Source of the DNA: a virus
Reading direction: 5' to 3' (one strand)
Length of the DNA stretch: 33,645 nucleotides
IMG/VR virus record: IMGVR_UViG_3300042860_000073
Location: 1 to 33,645 of that record
Below the pieces are notes generated by a model. It searched no databases. It was not told where the DNA came from and saw nothing but the letters and a program-made list of their open reading frames with translations. Shown here in pieces: positions 15,661-23,937 of the stretch. Position numbers and translations under genes: made by a program. The first letter of the stretch is position 1. Every line of letters starts with the position of its first letter.

Positions 15661-17793
15661 TTAACCTCTAATCTCTACGTTGGATGTAATGCCAGCACCA
15701 ATCTTCATTGCTTTCAATTGTGCTTCTGCTTCAAACTCTTGTTGCTTCAATGCAAAGTAAGCCTGTTGTTTTTCACGCTCAAGTTGCAACTTAGCCATCT
15801 CTTTCTCACGCATCAATTGCATTTCAAGAGCAGCCTTTTGTTGTGCCATCTGCATATCAATCTGCATCTGCTGTTGTTGCATCTGCAAGTCAGCTTGTGC
15901 TTTAGCTTGGTTGGCTTGTATCTCAGCCTGAGTCTTAGCCATCAATGCCTGTAATTCTGGGGGCATCTGTTGCTCTTGTGGAGGAGGGTTACTCAACGCT
16001 TGGTCTTGCTCTGGTGTAATCGCTTTGTAGAACTCAGCACTATCTTTAAACCCTGCAATCTCTACCATGCGTCCTAAAGTGCCACGATACTGAGCAGGGG
16101 AAACGTAAGGATTAGCAAGCCCATACTGACCAATTAACTGCTCTTGTTTAGCAAGAACCATAGACAACATAGCCATCTGCTCTTGTCTGTTACCTGCACC
16201 CAAACCTACATTGATAGAAACATCATATTGGTTAGCCCATGTTCTAGGGTCAAACTCTACGAATTCACCACGCATACGCACTAAACGAGCCTTGTCCTGA
16301 TATTTGCACAAAAGATGCAAAATACCCTTGAACAATGACTTAACGCCTGTCTCAGCAAAGATTCGAGCAATTAGTTCAATCTTACCTGCGCCAGCTTGTT
16401 GCATAGAAGCTACTGCTGCTGCCGTAACATTCTGTAATACAGAGGGGTCTAACCCTTGTGAGGCATCAGACACGCCTGTACGCTTAGACTGTACTGTGTC
16501 CAGATACTGAAGCATTGGGAAAGCCTGATTAGCCACGTTCTGAACAACTAACTGTTGGACAGCGTTAGGAGACTTGGCACGAATAACACCACCTGCTGTA
16601 GATGTAAGCAAGTCATCTAGGTTTACTTGACCTTCCACAGCCACCACACGAGCATTGTTTGTCAGATATAAGTTATCCAACATCTGACGAGTGATAGTGG
16701 TCTTGATTAACTGTAGGTCAACTGTTCTGTCAGCCAACGAGTTACCAAAGAACTTGTGCGGAATTGGGATAGGACAGATTGAGTGGAAAGGAACATAGTC
16801 CACTTCCTCAACCATTTCCTTACCCTTCTCGTCCTCAAGGATTTCATTAGAAGCGTAGAACACTTGAACCAATGAAGCTATGCCTTTGCCATCTATATCA
16901 GTTTTGACATAGCACTCAAAGACTTCAATCTCTTGCATTGAGGGGTCATCTGTCTGTGTTTGGTAAGGTTGCTCACCTGCTGCGTAACGAGCCACACGCT
17001 CTGGTGTGTACGCTAGTGCATCACCCATCTGCAAGCCTTCAATCTGCTTCTTGTTAAAACCCATAGCCACCAAAGTGCTACGAGTCAACATCTGCCTGTG
17101 GGCTACAAAAGGTGAGTCAGCAATAGTTCTAGCCTTCTTGCTAATCAGGAATTCTTCGGGAGGTACGTTCTCAATCGTTACTTTGCCTGACTTTTTCTTT
17201 TGTTGGACAACTACGTTATGCGTAGAACCCATCACAGGCATACCCATTGGGTCTATAACTGGCTGTCCCATTGGGTCAAATATCGGGAACTCTGTCGTAT
17301 CTTGCTCGACAATCTCCATAGTCTCATCACTCATCAGCATTGCTAACTCATCGTTAGTCAAGTCAAAGTAACGCTCTTTGGTAATGTCTTCTTTGTCTTC
17401 CCAATACGCTTTAACAATGCCGTTCTTCTGAAGCAGAGCATCCTTGAACCAATCATGCAGAATGGCTACGCCTTCGTTGTCTCGTGAGAATACCCAATTG
17501 CAATACTGTGTCGCTTGTTTTGCGGATGCTTCGTCTTTCGGGCCTTGTGGCTCGAAAACTACAATATCATCTGAGCCTGTAAATATACGAACTAAGCTAG
17601 GCAACGCACCATCTATCGCTTCTGCCACTTCTCCAGTAACGATTTGAGACTTACCCTCAACTTCATTACCATAGGGCTGTCTGAGATACGCTTCCAAAGC
17701 CAGTTTGCGCTGCTCAACAGTTTCGCTTTCAATAAATCCAATTGCATCGTCAATCTCTGCTTGGATTATCGACATTAACTCGTTCTGTGCCAT
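15661..17793 (-). CDS. Portal protein, P22-like (710 aa)
   Basis: The start is the ATG ending at 17793 (MAQNELMSII) with AAAGGACAAGC upstream, eight codons inside the longest frame. Portal-type segments include LEAYLRQPYGNEVEGKSQIV, ALPSLVRIFTGSDDIVVFEP, GVAILHDWFKDALLQKNGIV and DRTVDLQLIKTTITRQMLDN. The C-terminal 110 residues are a Gln/Met/Lys-rich coiled coil, as in the P22 portal barrel. Length (about 700) fits the P22 type. Located after the large terminase, it forms the dodecameric DNA channel at the head vertex. Confidence 0.88.
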   Translation of the reverse strand: MAQNELMSIIQAEIDDAIGFIESETVEQRKLALEAYLRQPYGNEVEGKSQIVTGEVAEAIDGALPSLVRIFTGSDDIVVFEPQGPKDEASAKQATQYCNWVFSRDNEGVAILHDWFKDALLQKNGIVKAYWEDKEDITKERYFDLTNDELAMLMSDETMEIVEQDTTEFPIFDPMGQPVIDPMGMPVMGSTHNVVVQQKKKSGKVTIENVPPEEFLISKKARTIADSPFVAHRQMLTRSTLVAMGFNKKQIEGLQMGDALAYTPERVARYAAGEQPYQTQTDDPSMQEIEVFECYVKTDIDGKGIASLVQVFYASNEILEDEKGKEMVEEVDYVPFHSICPIPIPHKFFGNSLADRTVDLQLIKTTITRQMLDNLYLTNNARVVAVEGQVNLDDLLTSTAGGVIRAKSPNAVQQLVVQNVANQAFPMLQYLDTVQSKRTGVSDASQGLDPSVLQNVTAAAVASMQQAGAGKIELIARIFAETGVKSLFKGILHLLCKYQDKARLVRMRGEFVEFDPRTWANQYDVSINVGLGAGNRQEQMAMLSMVLAKQEQLIGQYGLANPYVSPAQYRGTLGRMVEIAGFKDSAEFYKAITPEQDQALSNPPPQEQQMPPELQALMAKTQAEIQANQAKAQADLQMQQQQMQIDMQMAQQKAALEMQLMREKEMAKLQLEREKQQAYFALKQQEFEAEAQLKAMKIGAGITSNVEIRG

Positions 17794-17941
17794 GCTTGTC
17801 CTTTGGAGGTCTTCCAATTCTGGGTTTGTCCAATTTTAACTCATTTACCACATTTTCGAGCATTTCGATACGTTTTTCAAGTTCTTTTACTTTAGGGGCT
17901 AGATTTACCCCCTGCATTGATACATACATCAGACAATCCAT
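17750..17941 (-). CDS. Small coiled-coil protein between terminase and portal (63 aa)
   Basis: This charged protein has a heptad-like segment (VKELEKRIEMLENVVNELKL) followed by a basic tail with GRPPKDKHG. It overlaps the large terminase gene by 13 bases and the portal gene by 44. The start could be the ATG ending at 17941 or the in-frame Met ten codons later. Small coiled-coil proteins with GRPPK occur at this position in related phages. DNA binding or a packaging accessory role is possible. Confidence 0.65.
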   Translation of the reverse strand: MDCLMYVSMQGVNLAPKVKELEKRIEMLENVVNELKLDKPRIGRPPKDKHGTERVNVDNPSRD

Positions 17942-19191
17942 TTCGGAGTTTGGTTAATAGGCTTAGACCAAGTTGAATGACCTTCATCCAATCCAAGGGC
18001 TAAGTAGCGGAACGAATCAGAGCCATGACTTGACCAATCGTGTAGTGGTCTTTCATAGAATATCTTACGCTTCTCATCGTAGTCTCTGCGGTAGTTTCTC
18101 AGGCAGTTCAATCCTGTCTGTACCTGTGGAACATTAAACCAGCACCTTGGCAACAACCTTCTTACCGCTTGGATGCCATCATCTAGTCCCATTCTGGGAG
18201 CAATCTTGACCTCTAACCCTGATTCCTCAAGCATTTCCATTCTGCTTTTACCTGTGCCAAGTTCCCTGACCCTAACGTCATGGGGCAATATATGCTCTGC
18301 TTTGTGATAGTCGTTGTCCTTAATCCACTTAACGTAGTGGTCTAGTCCAACTCCGTGATTCTCGTAGTAGTCGATTAGGCGCACCTCAGTACCCACCAAC
18401 TGAGCCACCCAGATAGACGTAGAGTCACCCATTCCCAAGTCCCAAGCAGTAAATGTTCTGCTTAGTTCCTCTCTGGGAATCTCTTGCATATGCTTCTTTT
18501 CTTCTAGTTCATTTAGGATTTGCCCATAGTAAGAGCCTTCTACGGCAGCATCAAAGCTACACTCAAACTCTTGGCGGTACTTATCCTCACCCATCTCATT
18601 CTTAGCCGCCCTTAGTTCTGTGTCATCCACTACACCAGTTTCCGAGGCTTTGAACTCTAGCAAACCCCATCCATCCTCAGTTTTAGCCCTGTCTCGCAGT
18701 TCTTTAAAGTGATTATGTCCCTTTGGCGTACCAATGAATAAGCACCAGCCCTGTCTGTCAACCAAACTTGGTCTACACACATCTGTCCATATCTTAGGGT
18801 TCTGGTCACCAATCTCGTCTAGGATTACCCCATCGAAATACTGACCACGGAGTGTTTCTGGATTGTCTGAGCCAAACAACTGGATTCGCCTACCCCAGAA
18901 GTCCACCCTAAGTTCTGAGATGTTGCTAGTGCCACCCAGAGGCTCTGCATACTTAACTAGGTAGTCCCATGCCACCCTCTTAGCTTGTCCGTATGTAGGG
19001 GCTATATAGGCGTACCTTGGGGCTTCCTTTTGGTTGAGCAGAGCATCCTTGATTAAGTGGTTAATCGCAGAGACTGTCTTACCCATGCGCCTATGAGCAA
19101 CAACAACGCCAAAACGCTTACTGTCCATCAGTTCATGGATAGCAAGTTGTTGTTCTCTGGGTTTGTAGGCTATCTCGATTACTTCTGCCAT
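17929..19191 (-). CDS. terL: Terminase large subunit (420 aa)
   Basis: The ATPase domain shows Walker A VVVAHRRMGKT (residues 29-39) and Walker B VILDE (122-126), followed by the coupling segment LFIGTPKGHNHF. The nuclease domain carries the RNase H-like acidic residues AWDLGMGDS (Asp251), HDVR (Asp305) and SDSFRYLALG (Asp392). The protein is complete at 420 residues. It packages DNA into procapsids through the portal, cutting concatemers. It overlaps the small terminase by 13 bases and precedes the portal. Confidence 0.95.
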   Translation of the reverse strand: MAEVIEIAYKPREQQLAIHELMDSKRFGVVVAHRRMGKTVSAINHLIKDALLNQKEAPRYAYIAPTYGQAKRVAWDYLVKYAEPLGGTSNISELRVDFWGRRIQLFGSDNPETLRGQYFDGVILDEIGDQNPKIWTDVCRPSLVDRQGWCLFIGTPKGHNHFKELRDRAKTEDGWGLLEFKASETGVVDDTELRAAKNEMGEDKYRQEFECSFDAAVEGSYYGQILNELEEKKHMQEIPREELSRTFTAWDLGMGDSTSIWVAQLVGTEVRLIDYYENHGVGLDHYVKWIKDNDYHKAEHILPHDVRVRELGTGKSRMEMLEESGLEVKIAPRMGLDDGIQAVRRLLPRCWFNVPQVQTGLNCLRNYRRDYDEKRKIFYERPLHDWSSHGSDSFRYLALGLDEGHSTWSKPINQTPKWIV

Positions 19192-19445
19192 TGGACGCTT
19201 ATCTGAATGTCTTTACCTTCTTCTCCAGTTACTTGGAGTGGTAAGACCCTACCGATTAGTCCCATGAAAGCCTGTGGGTGTGTCTCTGCCTTCTCTACGA
19301 GATAAGCAACGCCACCTGCGCCCTCTAGTGCCTCCAGTATCATCTCTCTAAGAACAGCATTGCCCTTGTCAAGACTTCCCTTCGGTCTTCCTGCGCCTTC
19401 TCGTGCGCCACCACGATATGAAATGTTTGATTGTTTTTCAATCAT
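19179..19445 (-). CDS. Terminase small subunit-like protein (88 aa)
   Basis: It begins MIEKQSNISYRGGAREGAGR, carrying the GAREGAGRPKG motif typical of small terminases and DNA-binding N-termini. A helical centre follows (VLREMILEALEGAGGVAYLV), and the C-terminus is beta-rich. Shine-Dalgarno GAGGAG precedes the ATG ending at 19445. Overlap with the large subunit gene supports the role of packaging-site recognition. Confidence 0.85.
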   Translation of the reverse strand: MIEKQSNISYRGGAREGAGRPKGSLDKGNAVLREMILEALEGAGGVAYLVEKAETHPQAFMGLIGRVLPLQVTGEEGKDIQISVQWQK

Positions 19446-19485
19446 TGTTTGACTCCTCTAGGGTTGGTCAAGGTTAAGTAATACT

Positions 19486-21801
19486 TTATTCTAACAGACT
19501 TGTAATCTCTTTGCGTTTTTCTTCGTCTAGTAGGCTTGTTGCTGGTAATAACGGAGTAGCAGCAAATAAGGGTTGACCTTTAGATGTTCCCTCTTTCATT
19601 TGAGGAGTAATGTCTAAGTAACGGATTGTTTCTGTTGCTGGAATACCTTTTGTCTGGGCATAAGCATTGCCAGTTTTAATCTGTGTCTCGCCTACGCTTG
19701 CACCATACTTCTTGCCGTACTTATCCAAGAACTTAGGATAAATCTCGTCATAGTATTTCTTCATTCCTTCGCCACCAACGCTTAAATCTAGTCCAGTAAA
19801 CTTAGTGTCTGCATCAGCTTTCATTACTTTGTCAGCAATGTCCTTACCAATGACTTCACTTAGTTTTTTACCACTAAATTGTGTAGAACCTGCGCCATAG
19901 CCAGTAACAATGCCTTTATCATCTACCATCAACTTAATGCTTGTACCTGATGTTGGGTCAATTCTTACAGACCTTGAACCATCTTCATTAACCATTGGAA
20001 CAGCAATCTCATCTACCTGTTTGCTTAAATCAAAGCGTGACGCTTGTTGTTTACCAGTAGTCAAGCCTATACGCTCATACCCATTGTCGGCAGCGTACTT
20101 GGTTAGTCGCTTTAGTGCCAACTGATACCATGTGTCTTTAAATGGTGCGTCTGGGATACCAGTTTGTCCAATTTTTGACAATTCTTGTACTTGATTCATT
20201 AAATCAAAACGCTGTTGAGCAATTGCACTTTTTTCTTCTTCTGTCTTTGCTTGTTCTTTTAATTTACCTAAACGCTTATGTTCTTCTTTTAAAGCATCTA
20301 TTTGTTGTTGCGCCTGATTTTGTGCTTTAGGGTTGTTATAGCCTTTTTCCCTGCCAGCTTGATGCCAATCAGATTGAATTTCCTCAACAAGTAGCATCTT
20401 TTTACCATCAGCATCTACTCGGTCATTGACCCTCATGTGGGCTAGGATGTTTGGCTCTTTAAAATGAGATGATTGATATGGTTTATCTTGATGTAAATCG
20501 CTAAATCTTTGTAATGCTTCTTCTTTTGTTGCGCCACTACCATATCTTTGACCATTAGCATCATAAACGCCATATTTAGTTACACCATTGACAGAATAAG
20601 CATCTACATTAAAACCTTCTGGTAGTGCTTTTGGCTTTTGAGGCAACGTAAGTAATATCTCACGATAGTTTTCACCACCAGCCAATGTGTATTTATCAAA
20701 TTGAGTTGGATTTGTTATTACTTGCTCTGGAACACCCAAACCTTTTAAATCTAATGCTTCAGCACGAGAATTCAACATTTCTGCTTCTCTGAAATATCTT
20801 TCAGCAATATCTTTATTTCCTCGTGATTGCGCCCTTTGTGCAGCAGAAGTTGCACTATCAGCACGGCTATAAAGGCTTTCTACTGTGCTGTTATCTCTGA
20901 TGTTTTGTAACATCATTAGTTCTTCAAACTTTTCTTGACCAAAATTAGGGGCATCAATTGGATGCTCTTTTAGTTGGGAAAATTCTTTTTCTAAAAAGTT
21001 TAGTCTTTCAGCATCAAGAACAGGAGGAGGCGCAGGAGGAGGCGCATCGCCCAATCTAACTTCTTGAACATCTACACGATTGTTAGCCAAAAAGTCTTGC
21101 ACCTCTTGTTTAGTAACATTAGTCTTGTCTCTCAGGAATTCATCCAATCCTGTGAATTGCAGTTCTTCCTTCTTAACATCAGGTGCTTTCATCAAGTCGT
21201 TAATGAAAGACTGACCAGTTCCCTTGTTTCTACCTAGATTCAATGCTGCTTGCTCAGTAGCGGAATAGAAACCAATGTCAGAAACTGGTGCTTGTGGCTT
21301 AGTCTGCAATAGGCTTTCAATAGGCTCTGCCCTAGCAGACAACAATCCTTGTTCTGGCGCAACAGCAAACAATGGCTGTGGAACTACCTTGCTCATCATG
21401 CTGTTAGGACGCTGACCCATCATCGTAGCTGCCAGTTCCTCACCTGCCATTTGACCAATCTTTTGCACACCCCTTACGGCTGGCATTGGGTTTAGCGGAA
21501 CAAATGACGCTGCTTGACCTGCTACCTGACCAACTCTTGACGTAGGCGCAAGTGGTAAATCTTTTAAGAACTTCTCTGTTGTGTAAGGAAACTGCGCTGG
21601 TGCTTCGTAACTGGTATCCCCAAACATCTCTGTGGGGCTAGGTGACCTAAGTAAATTAGCTATGTCAGCAGGTAAACCTAGCAAACCCGCTAAACGTCCC
21701 CTTAGAACGTCAACAGGCAGATTAGCAGAATCAGCAGGGCTACCCTGTCTGCGCCTGTTTAACTGTGGATAAAATCCAAATGCTGCACCTAAATCTGCCA
21801 T
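19486..21801 (-). CDS. Large polyvalent-like virion or injected protein (771 aa)
   Basis: The start is taken at the ATG ending at 21801 (MADLGAAFGFYP), three bases after the preceding stop. The N-terminal 130 residues are Pro/Leu/Ala-rich. Later segments match pieces found in large polyvalent proteins of phages and mobile elements: TGLDEFLRDKTNVTKQEVQD, EIQSDWHQAGREKGY, FKDTWYQLALKRLTKYAADN and RIGLTTGKQQASRFDLSKQV. The centre is Gln/Lys/Glu-rich coiled coil. No catalytic motif was identified. It is the last large gene before the terminases. Such proteins are thought to be packaged and delivered into the host, but that is inference here. Confidence 0.6.
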   Translation of the reverse strand: MADLGAAFGFYPQLNRRRQGSPADSANLPVDVLRGRLAGLLGLPADIANLLRSPSPTEMFGDTSYEAPAQFPYTTEKFLKDLPLAPTSRVGQVAGQAASFVPLNPMPAVRGVQKIGQMAGEELAATMMGQRPNSMMSKVVPQPLFAVAPEQGLLSARAEPIESLLQTKPQAPVSDIGFYSATEQAALNLGRNKGTGQSFINDLMKAPDVKKEELQFTGLDEFLRDKTNVTKQEVQDFLANNRVDVQEVRLGDAPPPAPPPVLDAERLNFLEKEFSQLKEHPIDAPNFGQEKFEELMMLQNIRDNSTVESLYSRADSATSAAQRAQSRGNKDIAERYFREAEMLNSRAEALDLKGLGVPEQVITNPTQFDKYTLAGGENYREILLTLPQKPKALPEGFNVDAYSVNGVTKYGVYDANGQRYGSGATKEEALQRFSDLHQDKPYQSSHFKEPNILAHMRVNDRVDADGKKMLLVEEIQSDWHQAGREKGYNNPKAQNQAQQQIDALKEEHKRLGKLKEQAKTEEEKSAIAQQRFDLMNQVQELSKIGQTGIPDAPFKDTWYQLALKRLTKYAADNGYERIGLTTGKQQASRFDLSKQVDEIAVPMVNEDGSRSVRIDPTSGTSIKLMVDDKGIVTGYGAGSTQFSGKKLSEVIGKDIADKVMKADADTKFTGLDLSVGGEGMKKYYDEIYPKFLDKYGKKYGASVGETQIKTGNAYAQTKGIPATETIRYLDITPQMKEGTSKGQPLFAATPLLPATSLLDEEKRKEITSLLE

Positions 21802-21803
21802 GA

Positions 21804-22055
21804 TTACCACTTGACCTTGTTAGCCCAATACGCTGCACTCATCTTACCCTTGGCAATGTTCTCAGCGTGACGAGCCTTAAACGCTTCGTTACGCTTCGTG
21901 CCATCAGGTGAGCCTTTAGCCCCTTGTTGACCAAAGCGGATTAGCTTTACATCCTCACCAGACTTAGCTAAAACAGCATGAGACTTAGTGGGATGGCTAG
22001 GAGTAGCTTTTGGCTTGTTATAGCCAGAAAACTGCTCAGAGCCTCGCTTAATCAC
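21804..22055 (-). CDS. Small basic protein with KMSAAYWANKVKW end (83 aa)
   Basis: The start codon is GTG at 22053-22055, overlapping the stop of the preceding gene. The protein is basic and polar, and its C-terminus RHAENIAKGKMSAAYWANKV is a motif that I recognise from small virion-associated proteins of aquatic phages. There is no membrane segment. It is third in a row of Lys/Ala-rich proteins, so nucleic-acid or capsid interior binding is plausible. Confidence 0.7.
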   Translation of the reverse strand: MIKRGSEQFSGYNKPKATPSHPTKSHAVLAKSGEDVKLIRFGQQGAKGSPDGTKRNEAFKARHAENIAKGKMSAAYWANKVKW

Positions 22056-22210
22056 TTCTTTTTAGCAGTCTTAGCTGCTTGTTTAAAAGCATCAGCAGTA
22101 GGCGCACCCTTGCTACCTACTTTACGCATACGCTCTGGAGTTTTACCAGCAGCCTTTTGTGATTCTATGCGTTTTTTCTTCGCAGCGATATTTGCGTACA
22201 AGCCCATCAT
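22052..22210 (-). CDS. Very basic small protein (52 aa)
   Basis: MMGLYANIAAKKKRIESQKA is followed by AGKTPERMRKVGSKGAPTAD and a Lys-rich end. The start overlaps the upstream stop as ATGA, and its own stop overlaps the next GTG as GTGA. Over a quarter of residues are Lys or Arg. It could bind DNA in the virion, like core or histone-like phage proteins, though this is composition only. Confidence 0.7.
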   Translation of the reverse strand: MMGLYANIAAKKKRIESQKAAGKTPERMRKVGSKGAPTADAFKQAAKTAKKK

Positions 22211-22344
22211 TTTTTAGCTTTCTTTGCTGCGTTCTTAGCAGTACGCTCTCCACGCATAGGCATAGGCTTAGATGCAGGTTTAGTCTTCTTCTGCATAAGT
22301 TTCTGCATCATTTCCATCGCTTGTTGGTTTGTCGTTCCCATCAT
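22207..22344 (-). CDS. Met/Lys-rich small protein (45 aa)
   Basis: The ATG ending at 22344 is preceded by GAGG at good spacing. It encodes MMGTTNQQAMEMMQKLMQKK and ends RTAKNAAKKAKK. The gene overlaps the 3' end of the Cys-rich gene by 65 bases and links to the next gene by an ATGA overlap. The N-terminus looks amphipathic and the C-terminus is strongly basic. Function unknown. Confidence 0.65.
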   Translation of the reverse strand: MMGTTNQQAMEMMQKLMQKKTKPASKPMPMRGERTAKNAAKKAKK

Positions 22345-22786
22345 AATCATCCTCGGTTATTGGCCCACCACTAATCCATGCCTCACAAGTCCTCTTGGAA
22401 GCACACTTAAAGTCAAACACTTCGCAATAGCCTAAGTCGCCAGCATCAATGACTTCCCAAGCATCCATCTCTGTGCCGTTCATCTCCAGACCTGATTCAA
22501 TGCAAGCAAGCATCTTAGGGGTTTGGATAAAGGCAGCGCAGTTACCGCAACGAGACTTTTTAGCCTGTGCAGGTGAGATTCTCCAAGCCTTTGAAATATC
22601 ACGCCAGTATTCCATACTTGGCTCATTGGGATTCATTGGGCCGTAGTTAGCCTTGTCGATGGCTTTCTGACGACACTCAAGATTGACTTCTACGTCACCT
22701 GTGGCAACTGGACACGCTTCGCCTTTTTTCTCTTGGCTTTGTATCTCAATCTCAATTTTTACGGATGGCTCAAGTAAACCAGACAT
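22280..22786 (-). CDS. Cys-rich conserved phage protein, possible metal binder (168 aa)
   Basis: Shine-Dalgarno AGGG precedes the ATG ending at 22786. After a polar N-terminus, the central region has Cys pairs: CGNCAAF (near residue 80), then single Cys residues near 94, 121 and 127, and RTCEAWISGGP near 132-142. The C-terminus is very acidic. The pattern suggests zinc or iron-sulfur binding. Similar proteins occur near late or structural genes in many phages of Gram-negatives, with no function known to me. It is the first gene after the terminator at 22820-22850. Confidence 0.7.
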   Translation of the reverse strand: MSGLLEPSVKIEIEIQSQEKKGEACPVATGDVEVNLECRQKAIDKANYGPMNPNEPSMEYWRDISKAWRISPAQAKKSRCGNCAAFIQTPKMLACIESGLEMNGTEMDAWEVIDAGDLGYCEVFDFKCASKRTCEAWISGGPITEDDYDGNDKPTSDGNDAETYAEED

Positions 22787-22809
22787 GGTTATCCCTATGG
22801 AGTTTATTT

Positions 22810-22820
22810 ATTATCTCATA
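22810..22820 (-). promoter_or_regulatory. Possible extended -10 promoter for the late operon
   Basis: On the minus strand TATGAGATAAT lies just beyond the terminator T-run and 24 bases before the late gene at 22786. It matches an extended -10 (TGnTATAAT) with one mismatch. No clear -35 is visible. A promoter is expected here because a strong terminator stands just upstream, but read-through or antitermination would also serve. Confidence 0.35.
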
Positions 22821-22850
22821 AAAAAAAAGAGGGAACAAGTCCCTCTAAAG
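22820..22850 (-). terminator. Strong intrinsic terminator ending the early minus-strand operon
   Basis: On the minus strand AGAGGGA, a five-base loop CTTGT and TCCCTCT form a perfect 7-bp stem followed directly by a run of about nine T. It lies 33 bases after the stop of the HNH-like gene and before the late genes. It is the clearest terminator in the window. Confidence 0.9.
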
Positions 22851-22882
22851 TCTCAATGGCAACTGAGTGCGTCCATTGTGCG

Positions 22883-23140
22883 CTATCTAAAAAGTTTTGC
22901 AAGCGTTAGATTTAGAACACTCATCTCGTCTAACTTCATCACAGACCATATCCTAGCTGACCCATGTATGCCATTATGTGGCCCTTGATGGCAATCCTTG
23001 CATAAAGGAATACATAAGTATTGGTTATGCTGAACAATATGGTGTGCATCGCTTGGGGGAGAAGCATCACAGACCCCACAAGGCATTTCTTTAATCTTTG
23101 CCAAGTGGAGTCTTTCCTTGTTATTGGGTCTGTTGTTCAT
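22883..23140 (-). CDS. HNH-like / Ref-type small nuclease (85 aa)
   Basis: CGVCDASPPSDAHHIVQHNQ contains a CxxC pair followed by HH, and then CIPLCKDCHQGPHNGIHG supplies the second CxxC and the final H residues. This is a zinc-stabilised HNH fold of the type in the P1 Ref (RecA-dependent nuclease) family and its phage relatives. The C-terminus (WSVMKLDEMSVLNLTLAKLF) is common in that group. It is the last gene of the minus-strand early operon before the terminator, overlapping the previous stop (ATGA). Confidence 0.75.
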   Translation of the reverse strand: MNNRPNNKERLHLAKIKEMPCGVCDASPPSDAHHIVQHNQYLCIPLCKDCHQGPHNGIHGSARIWSVMKLDEMSVLNLTLAKLFR

Positions 23141-23307
23141 GTAATTTCAATGATTACAGGGTTTAGCAGCAGACGAGCATATTCCAATGCTCTCTTTTCT
23201 GCGTCATCACCAAGCATACATTTTTGGTATCTCCATTCAAACTCGTACCATTTTTTAGTCTCGACACTCCATGCGCCATCAGCATCTTTTCTAATTCTTA
23301 CTCTCAT
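23137..23307 (-). CDS. Small phage protein (56 aa), function unknown
   Basis: MRVRIRKDADGAWSVETKKW continues with YEFEWRYQKCMLGDDAEKRA and ends VIIEIT. It has an overlapping stop and start (ATGA) with the HNH-like gene, and its first 17 bases overlap the preceding gene. It looks like a small beta-hairpin plus helix protein. It is part of the mid-early operon. Confidence 0.7.
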   Translation of the reverse strand: MRVRIRKDADGAWSVETKKWYEFEWRYQKCMLGDDAEKRALEYARLLLNPVIIEIT

Positions 23308-23713
23308 TTTTATCCTTTAGTTTGGCTTCAATGGCTCTTGCGTAATGGACAAATGGTTGATTGCTTAACTCAGCACCAATACCATAGTCAGTAAACATGG
23401 CAATCTTCCATATTGCTTCGATTTCTTTGTCCGTCAGCCCTACCCATGTGCGCTGTGGTGAACAAGTGTGAATGTGATTGGCATCGCCTAATTTTTGCCC
23501 ACAATCTGAACAATGCTTTGGCTGTGCCAAGGCTTCTTTGATGGCGGTGATGGCTTTGTTGGTTTGCTTGTCATTTGAATCAATGTCAAAACAACCAGAG
23601 TAGTAGCCATCCATGCAAAACGCTAATCCACCTTTAGTTTCATTCCCATGAATAAGAAAATGGCTTGCTTCCAACGCCTCCAATGCAAAACGTAATGCTT
23701 CGTCTTTAGTCAT
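23291..23713 (-). CDS. Early phage protein with CxxC pair (140 aa)
   Basis: The N-terminus (MTKDEALRFALEALEASHF) is helical and resembles many small operon proteins in phages of Burkholderiales and Pseudomonadales. A central HCSDCGQKLG plus a later CSP could bind zinc. The second half (LTDKEIEAIWKIA; VHYARAIEAKL) is a motif pair often seen in these modules. It is linked by ATGA-type overlap to the preceding gene. Function unknown. Confidence 0.7.
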   Translation of the reverse strand: MTKDEALRFALEALEASHFLIHGNETKGGLAFCMDGYYSGCFDIDSNDKQTNKAITAIKEALAQPKHCSDCGQKLGDANHIHTCSPQRTWVGLTDKEIEAIWKIAMFTDYGIGAELSNQPFVHYARAIEAKLKDKNESKN

Positions 23714-23937
23714 ACAGACCTCGCAGGGCAGTCTCTGCCTTGGTTACAGTTGTTGTGGCAAGGAGGACAAGCCTTCATGCCTCTTACAAAAGAAGCAAAA
23801 CTCTGAGATGTATCACCAAAGGCTTTCATCCTGTCAAACTCTAAAGCAACTTCCTCAAGAGTGTCGTTCCTGATTTTTTCTACTATCTCGTTAGCTTGAC
23901 GCTTGCGCCAGCCAAACGCTTTTAAAAGTTCAGTCAT
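23710..23937 (-). CDS. Small early phage protein with Cys-rich tail (75 aa)
   Basis: A helical N-terminus (RQANEIVEKIRNDTLEEVAL) and FVRGMK precede a Cys-rich end (CPPCHNNCNQGRDCPAR). The Cys/His spacing looks like a small zinc finger. The gene is coupled to both neighbours by four-base overlaps. Function unknown. Confidence 0.7.
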   Translation of the reverse strand: MTELLKAFGWRKRQANEIVEKIRNDTLEEVALEFDRMKAFGDTSQSFASFVRGMKACPPCHNNCNQGRDCPARSV

